Assembly: GCF_027596085.1 (NCBI RefSeq)
Contig: NC_072469.1
Location: 20,980,781 to 21,044,780 of the forward strand
Source of the DNA: Anoplopoma fimbria
Taxonomy: Eukaryota; Chordata; Actinopteri; Perciformes; Anoplopomatidae
Length of the DNA stretch: 64,000 nt
Direction of reading: 5' to 3'
Below the pieces are notes generated by a model. The model was given only the letters and a program-made list of their open reading frames with translations. It ran no database searches and was not told the DNA's origin. The position numbers and the translations under genes were made by a program. Each line of letters starts with the position of its first letter. Within the stretch, counting starts at the first letter, position 1. Positions 1 to 12,310 of this stretch are shown one piece after another.

Positions 1-37
1 CCTTGATGATGTTCCAACACGGCTCCTCCAGCAGCAG
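1..37 (+). other. Possible 3' end of an upstream eya1 exon (donor at 38)
   Basis: The first 37 bases end in CAG followed by GTAAGG, a textbook donor. In the frame that fits coding exon 1 of eya1 they read Met-Met-Phe-Gln-His-Gly-Ser-Ser-Ser-Ser plus AG. Joined to 43793 this makes Arg-Ser-Met-Glu-Met without a stop. It could be a 5' UTR exon, an N-terminal coding exon, or chance. The acceptor side is outside the window, and the implied intron is 43.7 kb. Confidence 0.4.
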
Positions 38-43
38 GTAAGG

Positions 44-2429
44 TCATATCTGCTATTACTGCCATGTAAAAGCACTGAGGTCAAAAACGTTAACCGGGCC
101 TGCTGCTGGGAGTACAGGGCTTCTTCTGCGTTTCTAATCAGTCCCCCACCAATGCTCTGTCTGACTTATTTTTATTCCATCTCTGTAAAGACTAACCACT
201 GTTCATGTCCTTCACAGGAAAACGTGATATAAGGTCTAAAAGGCTATCAAATCGACTCTTCCTCCCTGGAAGTTCATCTTTGCTTTAAAGACTCGCCGAC
301 TCCAGAAATTCTCCATCATGCCGAAGAATTTGATCCAGGGGATTGAGCTGTCTGGATAAATGTTCAGTGAGCTCTTTAAGGGGAATGGATTGAGGTCACG
401 GCACTAAAGCATCTTCATCAGTTCAAAGGTGGGCACGAATGCGAGTCCTGGAGACAGATTCATCTTGGTCAGCGGAAAACCTCTTGAAAGGAGGGCATGT
501 AATCGCAATGTGGAGCGTGACAGACCCTATCGTTATTAAAAGGTATTGTTAAGGAAATAGGAGAGAGGTCAAATTTGATGTAAGCCGCCTTATTGTGACA
601 TTTGAGACAAGCCCTTCACTGATGGTGGTGAAAGACATAGGGTCAGCTTTGATGACTTATCCATCTCAATAAATAAAATGTCTTTTGGGGGTAAAAGGGT
701 ATTTTATATTATTCACGCTGACGTGACTTTTAAAAAATGTTCTCACTAAAATGTTCAAACTTAAACTCCTATTTTATTGTAATAACATATCTTAACTATA
801 TAGCCATGCTATTCAAAATGTTTTGCTTCTGGTATTATCCGATAGCTGTTAAAACTTTGGAGTTGCATACAATATTTTGGAAGCAAAATGCAAGGCAAGG
901 TACCAAACCTGTTGGATTAAAGCAATATTGTAAAATTTGGGGAAAATTCACATTCTCTTTCTTGCTGACAGTTAGATGAGAAGATAAATACCTATCCCCT
1001 GTTTGCTGAGTTGGTTAGCCTAGCTTAGCACAAATACTTGGGCCAAGCTGGCAACAAAAATAAACACATTTTAAATGTATATGTAACAACCGAAGTGTAA
1101 AAACAACGTCTGTGACTCCAAGGGGACACTGCTCCTGGCAAGAAATAGTCCGGCACAAAATCACAAATTCTTATTTTTGCACACAAAGAACATATTGTGT
1201 GTCAAAGAGTGAGCTTCAGAGGTGCCAGTGGGCATATTTTGTTACCTTTGGACAGAGCAAAGCTAGCTGTGTCCCTCTTTCCAATTCTTAGTTAGGCTAA
1301 CTGGCTGCCGCTGTAAATTTAAATACTGTACGAACACAAGAGTGATATTGATCTTCTATTAGTAACTCTCATTAAGCAAGCAAATGCATTTACCAAAATG
1401 TTTTTCTACTTCTTTATAGTTTTAACACATTTTTAGTTGTTAACTTAGAATAACAAATAACTTTCTTGAAGTTCCCCAAAGATGGCCTGCAACTTTCTGC
1501 AACTCTTTGTTTTTGTTTTCTGTCATTCAGTGCCTTTATTCCTATCCTTTGTTTGTCTGTTTCTTCATCCATCTCTTCACTCTGTCCCTCCCCTCACCGC
1601 CTCCATAATTTCTTCCCTCTCTTCCCCCACATTTCCAAACTGTCCTCTCTGCGGTGTCTCCTAGAGATCTTAGTGTGGCCCAGCTTTTCTGCTCCAGGTG
1701 GTCTGCAGCCAGCCACCTGTGTTGTCTTTGTGGCGCTGTCATCTGTCTCCGGGCAGGCTTTGTGGGGTTGCCAGTGTGAGGACAGGCCTGGTGAACGCCG
1801 ATGATGGAGATAGTGCTCTCTGCTGCTGCTTCTCCCAGACTCTCACAGGACTCCGGTGTTGCCGGACACAAGGAGCAATGTTTACGCCCCCCCCATCCAG
1901 TCCCAGAGATAAATCCTGGGAAAATGTTTTACCGGTCTCCATACCTGATTGTTTGTGATGTCTTGTCTGTAATGTAAGGTGAAAAAAGGTTAACAGAGGT
2001 AGACTAGCTAGCAGAGAAGAGAGGAACCTTGACCAAGAGTAGAATGAATGTTCAACATCACTGTCAGACCATCCAATCGTTAAACTGTCACACTATCATA
2101 CCTTCATACCAACATGCTATTGTAGCATAGCACCCAAACACAATGCATGTTAAGATAGAGACAATTTGAGGATCACAAATATGATCCCATTAATTCATAT
2201 TCATGTATAAGTTATAAAAAAAAAAAAATCCATAAAGCAATAAAATCTGACTGTTCAGTGCATATATAGTTATAGACCCAATGCATTACATAAGGGACAT
2301 TTGTCAGCCACAAACTAATGCATTTTTCTTAATATCCACTTGAGGGAAACATTATCCAACCTCTCTAACTCATCTGATAAGAAAAAGCTATTGCAGGGAT
2401 AAAAAAGATGCCAAGAAACATATTTGAGG
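44..2429. other. Non-coding stretch, no gene seen
   Basis: AT-rich DNA with only short shadow ORFs. A pyrimidine-rich stretch at about 1490-1640 creates overlapping ORFs of 60-112 codons with biased composition and no recognisable protein. I see no RNA gene or mobile element. Confidence 0.6.
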
Positions 2430-2679
2430 CATTATTGATTCATCTGTTGATTATTTCCTTGGTAATTCAATGATGATTTATTTGATCTATAAAATGTCAA
2501 ATTCCCAATTTTCCCTAATGCCCAAGGGGATATATTTTTAAAAGATTGAACTAAATGTTGACAAATGTCAAAATGATTTAAATACAGTAAATGTTGAGTT
2601 AATTATCTTAATAGTTAAAAAGAAATCATCTTCCACCAACTGCCTATTAATTAACAGGTAATTAATGATTATTTCAGCT
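2430..2679. mobile_element. Degraded GATTAATCG-type interspersed repeat
   Basis: The segment begins attgattcatctgttgatta and contains gatctataaaatgtcaaatt, followed by cccaaggggat. It ends in aattaatgattatttcagct. The same order of motifs occurs in the better copy at 17740-18045 and in a repeat that I recall as common in teleost genomes. It is non-autonomous, without coding capacity, and heavily mutated. Confidence 0.55.
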
Positions 2680-5600
2680 ACGTAAATGTTTCTGCAGAAG
2701 TTATTTGTGGAGTTCCTATAGGTTAAAAAAATTTGAAGTAAAGTTGTGGTTAAACTCACTTGAGTAAAATCATTTATAGATTCAATGTACCATACATTAT
2801 GTTACTTTTCTATAAGGTGAAAATAAAAGTAGGTCAGATATTTTAAGGGAGGATTTTTTTTTAAATCTCTTTTAAATAAACAAATTCAATTGATGACTGC
2901 TTGGAGGTCACAGTTTCTGCACTTCTTTATTTACCCTTACACCAGTGGATATGCTCAACATCCCAGGACACCGTTCCATATTCAGAGTTTTATTTACTCC
3001 TCATCCGGAGGGCAGCGTGTTGATAAATGACGGCGCTGCGCCCTGGGACTCTCCTGTTTAAGGAGCGGCGAGGCGATTTATGAGCGCGCTCTCGCAGGCT
3101 CCACTGTGATTAATTGACGCCGTCCTCCGCGGCCACAGGCGGGGCAGGGGCAGCCGGCCCTCCGCTGTTTGGATAGGCAGATAACATCAAAGCAGCCTGC
3201 TGCTTGTGTTAAGAAAATACTGCATTCTGGGTCAGCGCAAATGAATCCGGGAGGAGCTGGAAACTGTTTTTTAATGGCATTCCCATCGATATATTATCAC
3301 TCTGCAGAACTTGAGCGTGGAGGTCACAAATGACATTTGCAAATGTCTTTGTTCTATAACCCCGGAGCTTCCTTGAGGCTGTGGTTGACGTTGATGATTT
3401 GTTTATGTTGGGCTACATTTATGAATGAGGGGGATCATAAGGTGAGTGTGTCGCCAGTGAGAGTTAACATGAATAACTGATATTAATTACCTTTAATTAC
3501 TCAGACATAAGTAAGTGTTTTCCAGACTTAATCTCATAGTTGAAAGTTTAGACTTATACTCAAAAACCTCCAGATTTGTTCCCAGTAAGTAGATGAATGT
3601 GTTAGCCTCTGAGATATTTACCTTCTCCACACCTGCACCATTGATCACAGGTCACCCTGATGAGCTGGTTGCTTCGGGGCTGACACTGCTGCTCTTTTGA
3701 TCTCTCTTCATGAATGACCTGCTAACCACCAGGCCCCAAGATCCCTCTTGTCTCATGTCAGACTAAAAAAACAAAGGTTGTCCTGAGGGATACAACACTC
3801 ACATGTCGAGATGATTGTGAATGTGGCGACTGAATTTGTGTCCATACTGCAGTTTATGCAGTGCAAATTCACTAATAGTTTGAATTAACTGAAGGCACGA
3901 TGGGTCTCTCTTCTATTAAAGCATGCAACAAAGTAAAGCAGTCATGGCCAAAGAGCCTTTATTCTTATCTCATTTACACATCAAAATAGTTTCTCTGCTT
4001 TCCCATTGTGAGAGCACCGTACTCCTCAAGCCAACTGGGAATCACCGGGCGAATTTCCGCTCTTTATTTCCTAGCTCCAACTGCTTCCCGTGGCTCCTAA
4101 AAGGATACCAATTTAGCTGAATTCAGGCTGAGTTGAAAGGCGCACTGTTACCTGTCCGCTGGGGTAGAACCTCTGCGGTGGCTGCCCTTTCCCATGCTTC
4201 CACCACGGGACCTCGACCACAGGCAGACAGAGGGGACACCTGTTCCCTCAGAGAGGTTGGCCAGCATCTGAAATCTTAGCGTCGGCCCTGCCTATTGAGA
4301 GCGGGCAGCACTATAAGGCCCCCGCGCCGTGATGGAGCGTAGGAAACCTGAGGAGAGAGCAGGAAAGGGGATGCCTATAGCCTGATGAATCTGGTGCAAT
4401 TTGCCAAAACACAGTGCCTCCCTCCACAGGACGATTACCCACACTTGCAATAGAAAAGCCATTGTCTGGTGCGAGTCTCCACTTATCTGTGTATTCTTTA
4501 TCGTAATGCAGAGATACAATGGTCTGCCTGTGCTGCACTAAAGGACAAAGTTTAGTGCTAAAGGGAAGAGGTGAAATTAAATGTTTCTGCAGCCATTGGT
4601 GTAAATCAGCACAATTATAGTCCGCTAGGAAAAGGTTTTGCTTCTTCTGGAAATACCTTTTCACAATCATAAATTATTGGTGCAAAAAAACATCAAACTT
4701 TATACGCTCTGAACTATTTGTGTGTTTTTGGCTCCACTCTGCCACTATTCATCTCCTAAAGAAACAAAAGACCAGTGAAGTTGATTTGAGACCCAAGAAG
4801 GGGTTCATGCCCCATTGAAGATGCTAACTTTTAAAACATGTGGTTTAACAGTGGCAGACTGAAAGATGAATGTGATCCTTGGCTGAGGTTTTCTAACCCT
4901 CATGCTTACAGTTTAACCCAAGGCTATTCCCGCAGCCTGACATTTTCCTGAGAATGGCTTCTGAGCCTCTTCTCTTCAAGAAAAAGCAAAATAACAAAAT
5001 GCTGTGAGGAGCGTGGGTCACAAGGGCAAACACGGTGCAGTGAGAGTTTGTCCAAGAGGTTTCCGAATGAGCCCCTCAATGAGCCTCAAATCTCCCTCCT
5101 TACACCATATATCAGCCTTCCCCGCTGTGGGTGAGTCACCTTCCCCATACCACCTTTGATGTCCTGAAAAAACCTAAAGCAAAATTTGTGACCGCTGTTG
5201 GACCAAGCTGTGGTGCAGCCTCATTGAGGCCTGTAGCTGACTGTGATCTATAAGATTGTTTTAATCCTTCCAGCTTTTTATGGTTCACTCCTCACGTCCG
5301 TTATTGTAACATCTCACAAAGTGCCCCCTTGCTAGTTCGGTGGAGCTGCATAAGTTATGGCATAAAGATGTCAAGCGCCTCAGTCCTCAACTATGCAGAA
5401 GATGGACATTGGGAGACAGGATGGCCACCGAGGGGCCGTTACTGAGGCCTGGGTCAATGTGTTTGTGCTGCCTTCAGAAGCCAGGGGGAAATAACCAGCA
5501 GCTCTGCTGGAGGGAGGGAGCAGTCGGAGAGGAGCCAAGATGCAATCTTCAAAGTTTCCTTCCTTTGACTTTCACTATCAAACATGTGTGCAATAAGAAT

Positions 5601-6494
5601 GCTTTATATGATGGTCAGATCAGTGAAGGAGGAAGAGTGATTTACACAACAGCAGGGTTTAAACAACAGGATGCCATTTCTTGAATGTGCATCTCTTGGA
5701 TGACACTGTAGACCTACCAGTGGATGTTTCCTGTGGTGAAGTCTCTCCAGATGATGTGAGCAGAGATAGATGACAAAAATCACACTAAAGTAAATTCTTT
5801 TCTGAAGTTGACTTAATTTAGTCTGAAAACCACCATGTCCTGAAAAATAGTCATAAAAATCCTGTGCTTCAATTATTTTTTGTTTCAAGGCTTTTTATTT
5901 ATGAATAAGGCTTCAAGTTGGACCACTTACTCAGTGTGGTCTCTGAAAAGCCTGCTCACATGTGGAAAGCTAGTCTGTGTTGTTCAAAGTCCTGGGTGAC
6001 AGCTTAATGTGGCTTCCTAATTTATTCCTCCACTCATCCATTGACTTAGGGCCAAAGGAAAAAAAAATCTCTTTTAGAAGCAATAGAACAGGGCATGTTA
6101 TTGGGGACAGTCCGTTAAGCTGTCCTCACCTTTCCACCTGACCTGCGCTTGCTTGGGATGTTTTCTAGCTGAGGCATCCTTCCTGCTGGAGAAGCTCAAG
6201 GAGTGATTAATGGCCCAACATGTCAAGAGGGAAATGTAAGGGCACCCTCCGAGAATTATCAATCCTGGGAATCAGCAGGGAGGGAGAAGTGGTGGAGAGG
6301 CACTGGAGGAGTGGAGCGAGAAGGTAAGAGAGAGACAGAGACAGAGACAGAGACAGACACTCAGACAGGAGAGACTGATACAGAAAGGGAAATCATTTTC
6401 AATATTATTTCCATGCATATGCATCTCGTGCCTTCAAACATAGCATGATTAAGTGTGCACAATACCAGAGTTTTAAAATATAGTATAAACTCTG
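2680..6494. other. Non-coding stretch containing a GC-rich regulatory candidate
   Basis: No supported gene. A GC-rich candidate regulatory block at 2985-3400 is listed separately. Short ORFs at 4292-4670 and 5340-5888 overlap on opposite strands and match nothing I know. A (GA/CAGA)-rich tract lies at about 6328-6376. Confidence 0.55.
2985..3400. promoter_or_regulatory. Candidate conserved enhancer or CpG-rich element
   Basis: A locally GC-rich block (about 3010-3160, with many CpG and a GCGC-containing core) sits in AT-rich surroundings. It is followed by agataacatcaaag (GATA-like and TCF/LEF-like motifs), an AGGTCA half-site at 3321-3326 and a perfect 16-bp palindrome with an octamer-like core at 3332-3347. 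Composition and motif density suggest regulatory DNA; conservation could not be tested. Confidence 0.35.
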
Positions 6495-6915
6495 CAGTGG
6501 TGGAGGAAGTATTTAGATCTTGTAATTTAAAAAATACCCCATTACAAGTAAAGTTAGTATTATCAGAAAAATGAACTTAAAGTGTCAAAAGTAAAAGTAG
6601 TCAAAATGCTAAATTGCTTAAAATAGTATTATACTGAATATAAGATTATTAGTTTATTCTACATACTTTTATGTATTTCGATCTATAAAAATGCATTATT
6701 TTTATAGGCCTTGCTTCGAATTTCAAATCTTATTTTGTTAAGCTGTCAAATAAATGCAGTGCAGTGAAAAGTTAAACTATTTCCGTCTGAATTGTATTGG
6801 AGTATAGGAGTCATGGTGAAGTGTAGAATTAAATGCATTAAATGTTAATTACCTAAAGTTTTAAGTTACGTACAGTAGCCGACTAGAATAAACAAAGTTA
6901 CATTCCATTTCTGCA
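6495..6915. mobile_element. Teleost CAGTGGTGGAGGAAGTA-type MITE (probably hAT-like, non-autonomous)
   Basis: The left end is cagtggtggaggaagtattt. The interior contains attacaagtaaagttagtat and tatcagaaaaatgaactta, and later atgcagtgcagtgaaaagt. The right end is agttacattccatttctgca, a decayed inverted copy of the left end. This motif series belongs to a very abundant teleost repeat. There is no ORF of its own; divergence points to an old insertion. The hAT assignment is from memory of the family and is less certain. Confidence 0.75.
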
Positions 6916-9900
6916 ACTCAGGATGGAAGTTGTGATACGACTGCCCTCCTTTAAATGCCTGGCGCTCTGGGCCAATCAGCTGGTCTGGGATTCTCCCACT
7001 GCTCCCAATGGACAGTCCGGGCCGACATACTGTGTGCGGCGGAGGCCATTTAGTCTTCTCCTTTGTATACAGACCAGGCAATGATGGTCGCTCTCCGGCA
7101 GAAAGAGGAAGAGTGGAGCAGAGGAGGGGCTCTAATAGGATAACACCCCCATTAACCCAGGGGAGCCGCCTCTCAGAGATGCTATCAGTCCTAGCACACG
7201 TCTCCATCATGCCTACAACCCTGTCGCCATGCAACTGTGATACACAAACTCCAGGAGAGGCCGAATCTATCTATCATCCAATCAGACAACATGTACGTCA
7301 AATCTGCTGCACGGAGAGGACGCAGTATGATGGAATAGAATTATTTTTATTGTCAATCTTGAACATATATATAAATAAATAAAGAGGCAAAGTAGTAGAG
7401 GTGGCAATAGACTGCAGACCTTCTGGGTTTACATCATTCTAATATTCACTGTTTAGACTACAGACATATGCACCGAGCTGCCGAGCACTTAAGGAGTTGT
7501 GCCTCTAACAGGCAAAACGTACACTTGTTTTCCTAAAGTAAACATCATCTTCATGGTGAGTGTATTTTTTAAAAGGTAACTGACAGTGCCCATAAAACGT
7601 CATGTGATGCCATTCTAGCCCCCCCCGATTCAAATATGATGTAATCAGTGTCTAATTTGGTCTGTTTACTCTTCGCTCGCATACAGTGCAGCTCGTTTTT
7701 GCCAGACGTTTAACTGCAAAAAGGGGATATTTTGATTGCAGAGAGAGAGAGAGAAAAAAATATCCAATTTACTACTGAAATACTTTTAAATGCCAGATTT
7801 TCAGCAAAAAAATACTTTAAGAGATACATTTTATTTGAATGAAACTTCTTCACTGTTGTACCAACTTTGATTGTATAAACCCGTTACCCTTTTGTTTACT
7901 TGAAATGTATAAGAACGAGTGTCTCCGGACACCTTGAGTGGATAACCATATGCTGTCACAGTAGACCAGACGCGCCTCATATTGAGAGCTCTGTTGACCT
8001 GGGAATTGTGTGGGAGGTGGAGAGCGGGGGTGGAAGGGGCACGGGGGACTTGTGAGAGTTTCAAGAGGTACAAATCAAGGATTTAACTACTGCAGCCCTC
8101 TCTCCTACTCAAATGTATAGGCCAGTGTTCCAACTGTGTTTGTTATTGTGTGCTCTTTTGGCAGCTCACAAATAACATCTACAGCGCAGAAGTAATCAGA
8201 AAAGTGCTCGGTCGAGATGATGTTTTTTTGAATCGTGTTTGAGAAAAAAGAGTGAGAGACAGACAAATAACAATAGATAGAGACAGGGAGAAAGACAGAT
8301 ATTGCACCAGTGCCATTGGTCTTTATTGGGCCGCACATTAAATCCAAGGCAGATGTTCATTCTCTCTGACCAAAACCACATCAGCTGTCGCTCCCCTTGT
8401 TTCCTCCAGTCTCCCCAATTATTTCTCAAAAACCAAACCAACTATCAGTAAACATGCAGACTGCTCAACTGGGAAACCCCTTTCTGGTTCCGACAGAGAG
8501 CCACTGCTAGCACGCTACTTCGGGGGAAGTGTTATTATGGTTTAACGTGCCAGCAGTTCTCCCTCATCATGAAACAAACCCACCAGCCTGTCAAACAACT
8601 GTTGCCTTCGTAGGGAAGCACATTGTCATTTGCTCTGTTCAAGTCTTACTTGTGGTTGAATGTTGATACCGCAGAAAAGAGTCAGTTTGTGAATTAGCAA
8701 TGCAACCGAACAAAATACAAATGTTCCTTTGTGGTTCAAAGTGGACTGAGAATATGCAGCGTTGAGGGGTCTGGGAGACTTTTACCTAACGTGCTCTTGC
8801 AGTGATCAAACATGCGTAACTTTGAAATGTGTTATCCTAAACTAAAACGAGTGTGTGTCGATAGCCCTCACATGGATTTGGCAACTAGCTGAAGCCGTTA
8901 GATTAGAGCTGAACCCCAAATTCATATAGAAAAACCTTCACAAATCCATTTTCCAATAAATTTTTCACGGGAGATAGAACTTGTTCTCCTCCATTACTGT
9001 GATTGCGTCTCTGGCCGTACGAAAATATAACATTTTGAGTGTGCTGCATATTTAGCTCTTGCTCGCCCTAATGGTGCCCAATCAGTTCCACCAGGTCCGT
9101 TCCAATGGGGTAGGCGGCCTCTACCCTGATTACGCTTGAATCGTGGGTATTTCCTGCCTCTAAGCCTAGCATATGGATTGAGTAAGGCAGTGGCTGAGGG
9201 ACTACCGTTTCTCTCCACTACATCTTCATTTCTTTCTCCCTTGCTTTTTTTTCAACGGAAAAGCAAAACACTTTTGTTTTTTCTGGCTCTGCTGTCAAAA
9301 TACTGAGCTGGGCCTTGGCTCAGTGTCTGCTTGCATGTAGCCAAGGAAAATCCCATGAGACAAGTGTGGCTAAATGCAGTTTAATCCACATGATCACAAT
9401 CCGTCTGCGGACTCAACCACACCTATTGCTGACCTACTGCTACGAGGCAAACACATTTTCATTCAGTGTGTGTTTCCCACTCTAGGATATAGATGTTTTC
9501 AATACATTCAAGTCCTGGTAAAGGTATATGTGTTATGATTAAGTCAGTTCCACCAGATGGGCTGTGGCCTGTTTCTTATGGCAGCTGCCACTTTGTCTTC
9601 ATTAAAAAACAGCAGGGTGGATCCTTTACAAATGCAATAAGTCTTTTTCCCTCTTAAAAGAAAATTATTTCATCATCATGAAATACAACCTTCTAGTAGA
9701 GAATGCTAGCACCTGTAAGTGACAACGCACACATAAGTGCTTTTAAAAAAAAAGTACCTAGTCTGCCAGCACTATTTTTTTACATGTATAATGTTTTTTT
9801 GAGCAAGTACTCTTGGCCTGAACATCTACCAGTAATTGTTTTATTATATAAAACCACAGATATGTAAGGCAAACCTGGCAGAAAATGGTGTCAGTGAGTG

Positions 9901-10887
9901 AGATTAAAGACGTTGGTTGCGTATGGCAGTTCAGTGGAATCATATTATATCCAAGAGGAGCCTCTCCAGTACTCCTCATGACATTTTTAACCTTCAAACA
10001 GATTATTTCCTCCAAAAGCAATTTTCTATTACGAACTAAAAGCATTCTGGTATGGTGATAATTCAAAAAAAGGTATCTCCCTGCAGTGGTTATCGACATG
10101 ATAGAAATATCCCAATGCCAACTTTGGCAAAGTTTAGAAGATGCCTGATTTATTTAAAACAAATGATGTCCCATAAACCATCCTGACTGTGTGAAAGGTG
10201 AAGAAGAGCTTTCACATTCAGTGCCAGTTTTCTTCATGACATATTAAAAAGAATCCACACGTACTGAGTAATTGTACTGAGCAGTTTTGGAGGGCTAAAA
10301 ATTTCCCATACTTTATGCTATCCCACAGGACCGGGGCTTCATAAGCTCTTTTTGTGGGGGATTTTGGCATTTGATGCCGGTGGTTGTATGTTTGTATTAA
10401 ACATTTTTTGGAATAGGCGGCTCATTATTTTTCGCTCCATTCTCAAACACTGGCCATACTTCCTCTCCAATATAACCGCTGATAAAGGAAAGATTGAGCC
10501 GCATTTTTCAGGGTTTCACATACCTGCAGGGGTATTTGATTTGGCAACTGGTCAGCTGTCACCTCGAGGCCATATACCACCAGAGCAATGAATCAAAGTA
10601 CTTTTGTTGTTATTGTATTTGTATGCTTTGGCAGATGTCCAGCCAGTCAAAAATAAAAATGCCCACAGATGGCAATTAATTACCACACTGGGTTTTATCA
10701 ATTCATATTTTGTGTAATAATAAGCATAATTTCTTATCCATGATATCAGGGCTTGTGAAAACCCTTTGCTGGGTTGTCTTATAGATTAAAAAAAGGAACA
10801 ATCTGTGATCTGAATGTAAATAAACGGGTGCTACCCCACCAAAATTAAAAGCAGGGTGCAAACAAGTTACTAACTTGGGAGGTTTTT
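6916..10887. other. Non-coding stretch, no gene seen
   Basis: The stretch 6920-7330 has mixed GC content and opposing ORFs of about 122-124 codons (6866-7234 on minus, 7008-7382 on plus) without recognisable domains. The rest is AT-rich with short A/T runs. I see nothing supportable beyond that. Confidence 0.55.
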
Positions 10888-11128
10888 GCGGCGGCTGTGG
10901 CTCATGGGGTAGAGCAGGTCGTACTGTGACCACAAGGTTGGCAGTACGATCCCTGGCCTCCTACAGTTCGCATGTAGAAGTGTCTTTGAGCGAGACATTG
11001 AACCCCAAGTTGCCCCCTGGGCGCCTTACAGCAGCCCACTTCTGCTAAAAAAAAATGCTTAGGATGGGTAAAATGTAGAGATCATATTTCATGCATGTAA
11101 TGTAATGCAACATAAAAGACTACTGTAA
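10888..11128 (+). mobile_element. tRNA-derived SINE
   Basis: The head reads gcggcggctgtggctcatgg followed by ggtagagc (pol III A box). About 35 nt on comes gcagtacgatccc (B box). The body has gaagtgtctttgagcgagac and attgaaccccaagttgcccc, both diagnostic of the common teleost tRNA-derived SINEs. The tail ggatgggtaaaatgtagaga leads to a terminal acataaaagactact. It is a complete but mutated copy on the plus strand. The tRNA-like head is not a functional tRNA gene. Confidence 0.88.
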
Positions 11129-12109
11129 TTAAGTTTAAGTTTTTATACTTACCAACTTCAATACCTGAGTCTGGGGCACACACTTCAATGATGCTTCTCT
11201 AAAGGGGCCAATAGAGTATCACACTGTAATCATATAAAATATGTGTCAAATTCCTGTTTTTACTGCATATAAAATGCGTTGCTGTCTTAAATTGTGCGTG
11301 ATTGTCATTCAGTGATTCATATAAACCACATAAAACGCTGCATATTGTGAAATAGGGAGGGAACTCATAATGCTTTTTATGTGCCCTTAGATCTTTGAAA
11401 AAGCATTTTGTTGTCTTCCTTCCCTCTCTGACTCCCACTGCTGTCCTGTGGCTAACAAAAGAGATAGTGTGACACCTCCCAAATTACTGGTGTACACTGA
11501 TTGATTGACTTGTTGTTGGCCTGCCATGACCACTGGAATGCACCTCGTGTTAAAGGTGCCTCCAACAAATACACTGGTGCATACCTCCTCAGGTTACCTG
11601 CGCGGCACATCAGGTATTATAAATCTCATCGTGTGATGGAAAAAAAATAAACTGGGTAAAGAGAAAAAAACGTATATCTTAATAAAAATATTGCCTCCTT
11701 CCTTTCATATATCAAAGAAAATATGTGCTTTTCTCCAGGTGTGGGTTATTTCACATCGCGTGTAATGTGATATGAGACTAATACAAAACACCTGAAACTG
11801 AAATGAAATGCACCATATAATGTAATAAAGTGCATTGTCTGATTGGTTATGGTAATTTTTCATTTAGCCACAATAACCTTAAGCTCAGCTGCCTCAAATC
11901 CAGTAAAAGCACTTAAAACAGATGTGGCTCAGAGGTTCCAGATAGATCTATGAAAAAGAGGTACCACCAAAAACCTGGTCCTCAAAAGTGTAGTATCTTT
12001 AAGTGAAGAATCTTACTGGAGTGAAAGCATCGGTGCATTGTTATGTTTTACCGTATGGCATGAATCAAAAATTATAGAGGTGCTGAGAATAAAAAGCGTC
12101 TGACATTTT

Positions 12110-12310
12110 TAGCGTGACAGTTCCGCCCGTTCCCGTGTTTAAGTGGCGGTGGGAGCTTTGTGGCGCTAGGCCGAGATCTCCTCCTGTTAAGCACACATCC
12201 TGTAGGCTTTGTCCCCTGGCAGTGACCTGATCCAGCCGGGGGAAGCAACCAATCAGGAAAATATTAGATCACGCTCTGGGAAAAATTAATGAAAATTCTC
12301 TCAAGTCAGC
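12110..12310. promoter_or_regulatory. Candidate regulatory block
   Basis: A GC-richer island holds ccgcccgttcccgtg, ggtggcggtgggagc, a TGACCT half-site, accaatca (CCAAT-like) and aaaaattaatgaaaattc (homeodomain-like). It is surrounded by AT-rich sequence with no ORF of note. Composition only; a conserved enhancer is one explanation. Confidence 0.28.

Noticed and set aside
7008..7382. Opposing ORFs of 122-124 codons around 6866-7382
   Set aside because: They overlap on both strands, show no domain or codon pattern, and one ends in AT-rich repeat-like sequence.
10888..11000. A possible tRNA gene (A and B boxes present)
   Set aside because: The body continues into a known SINE-type sequence and the cloverleaf is not intact. 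It is the head of a SINE.
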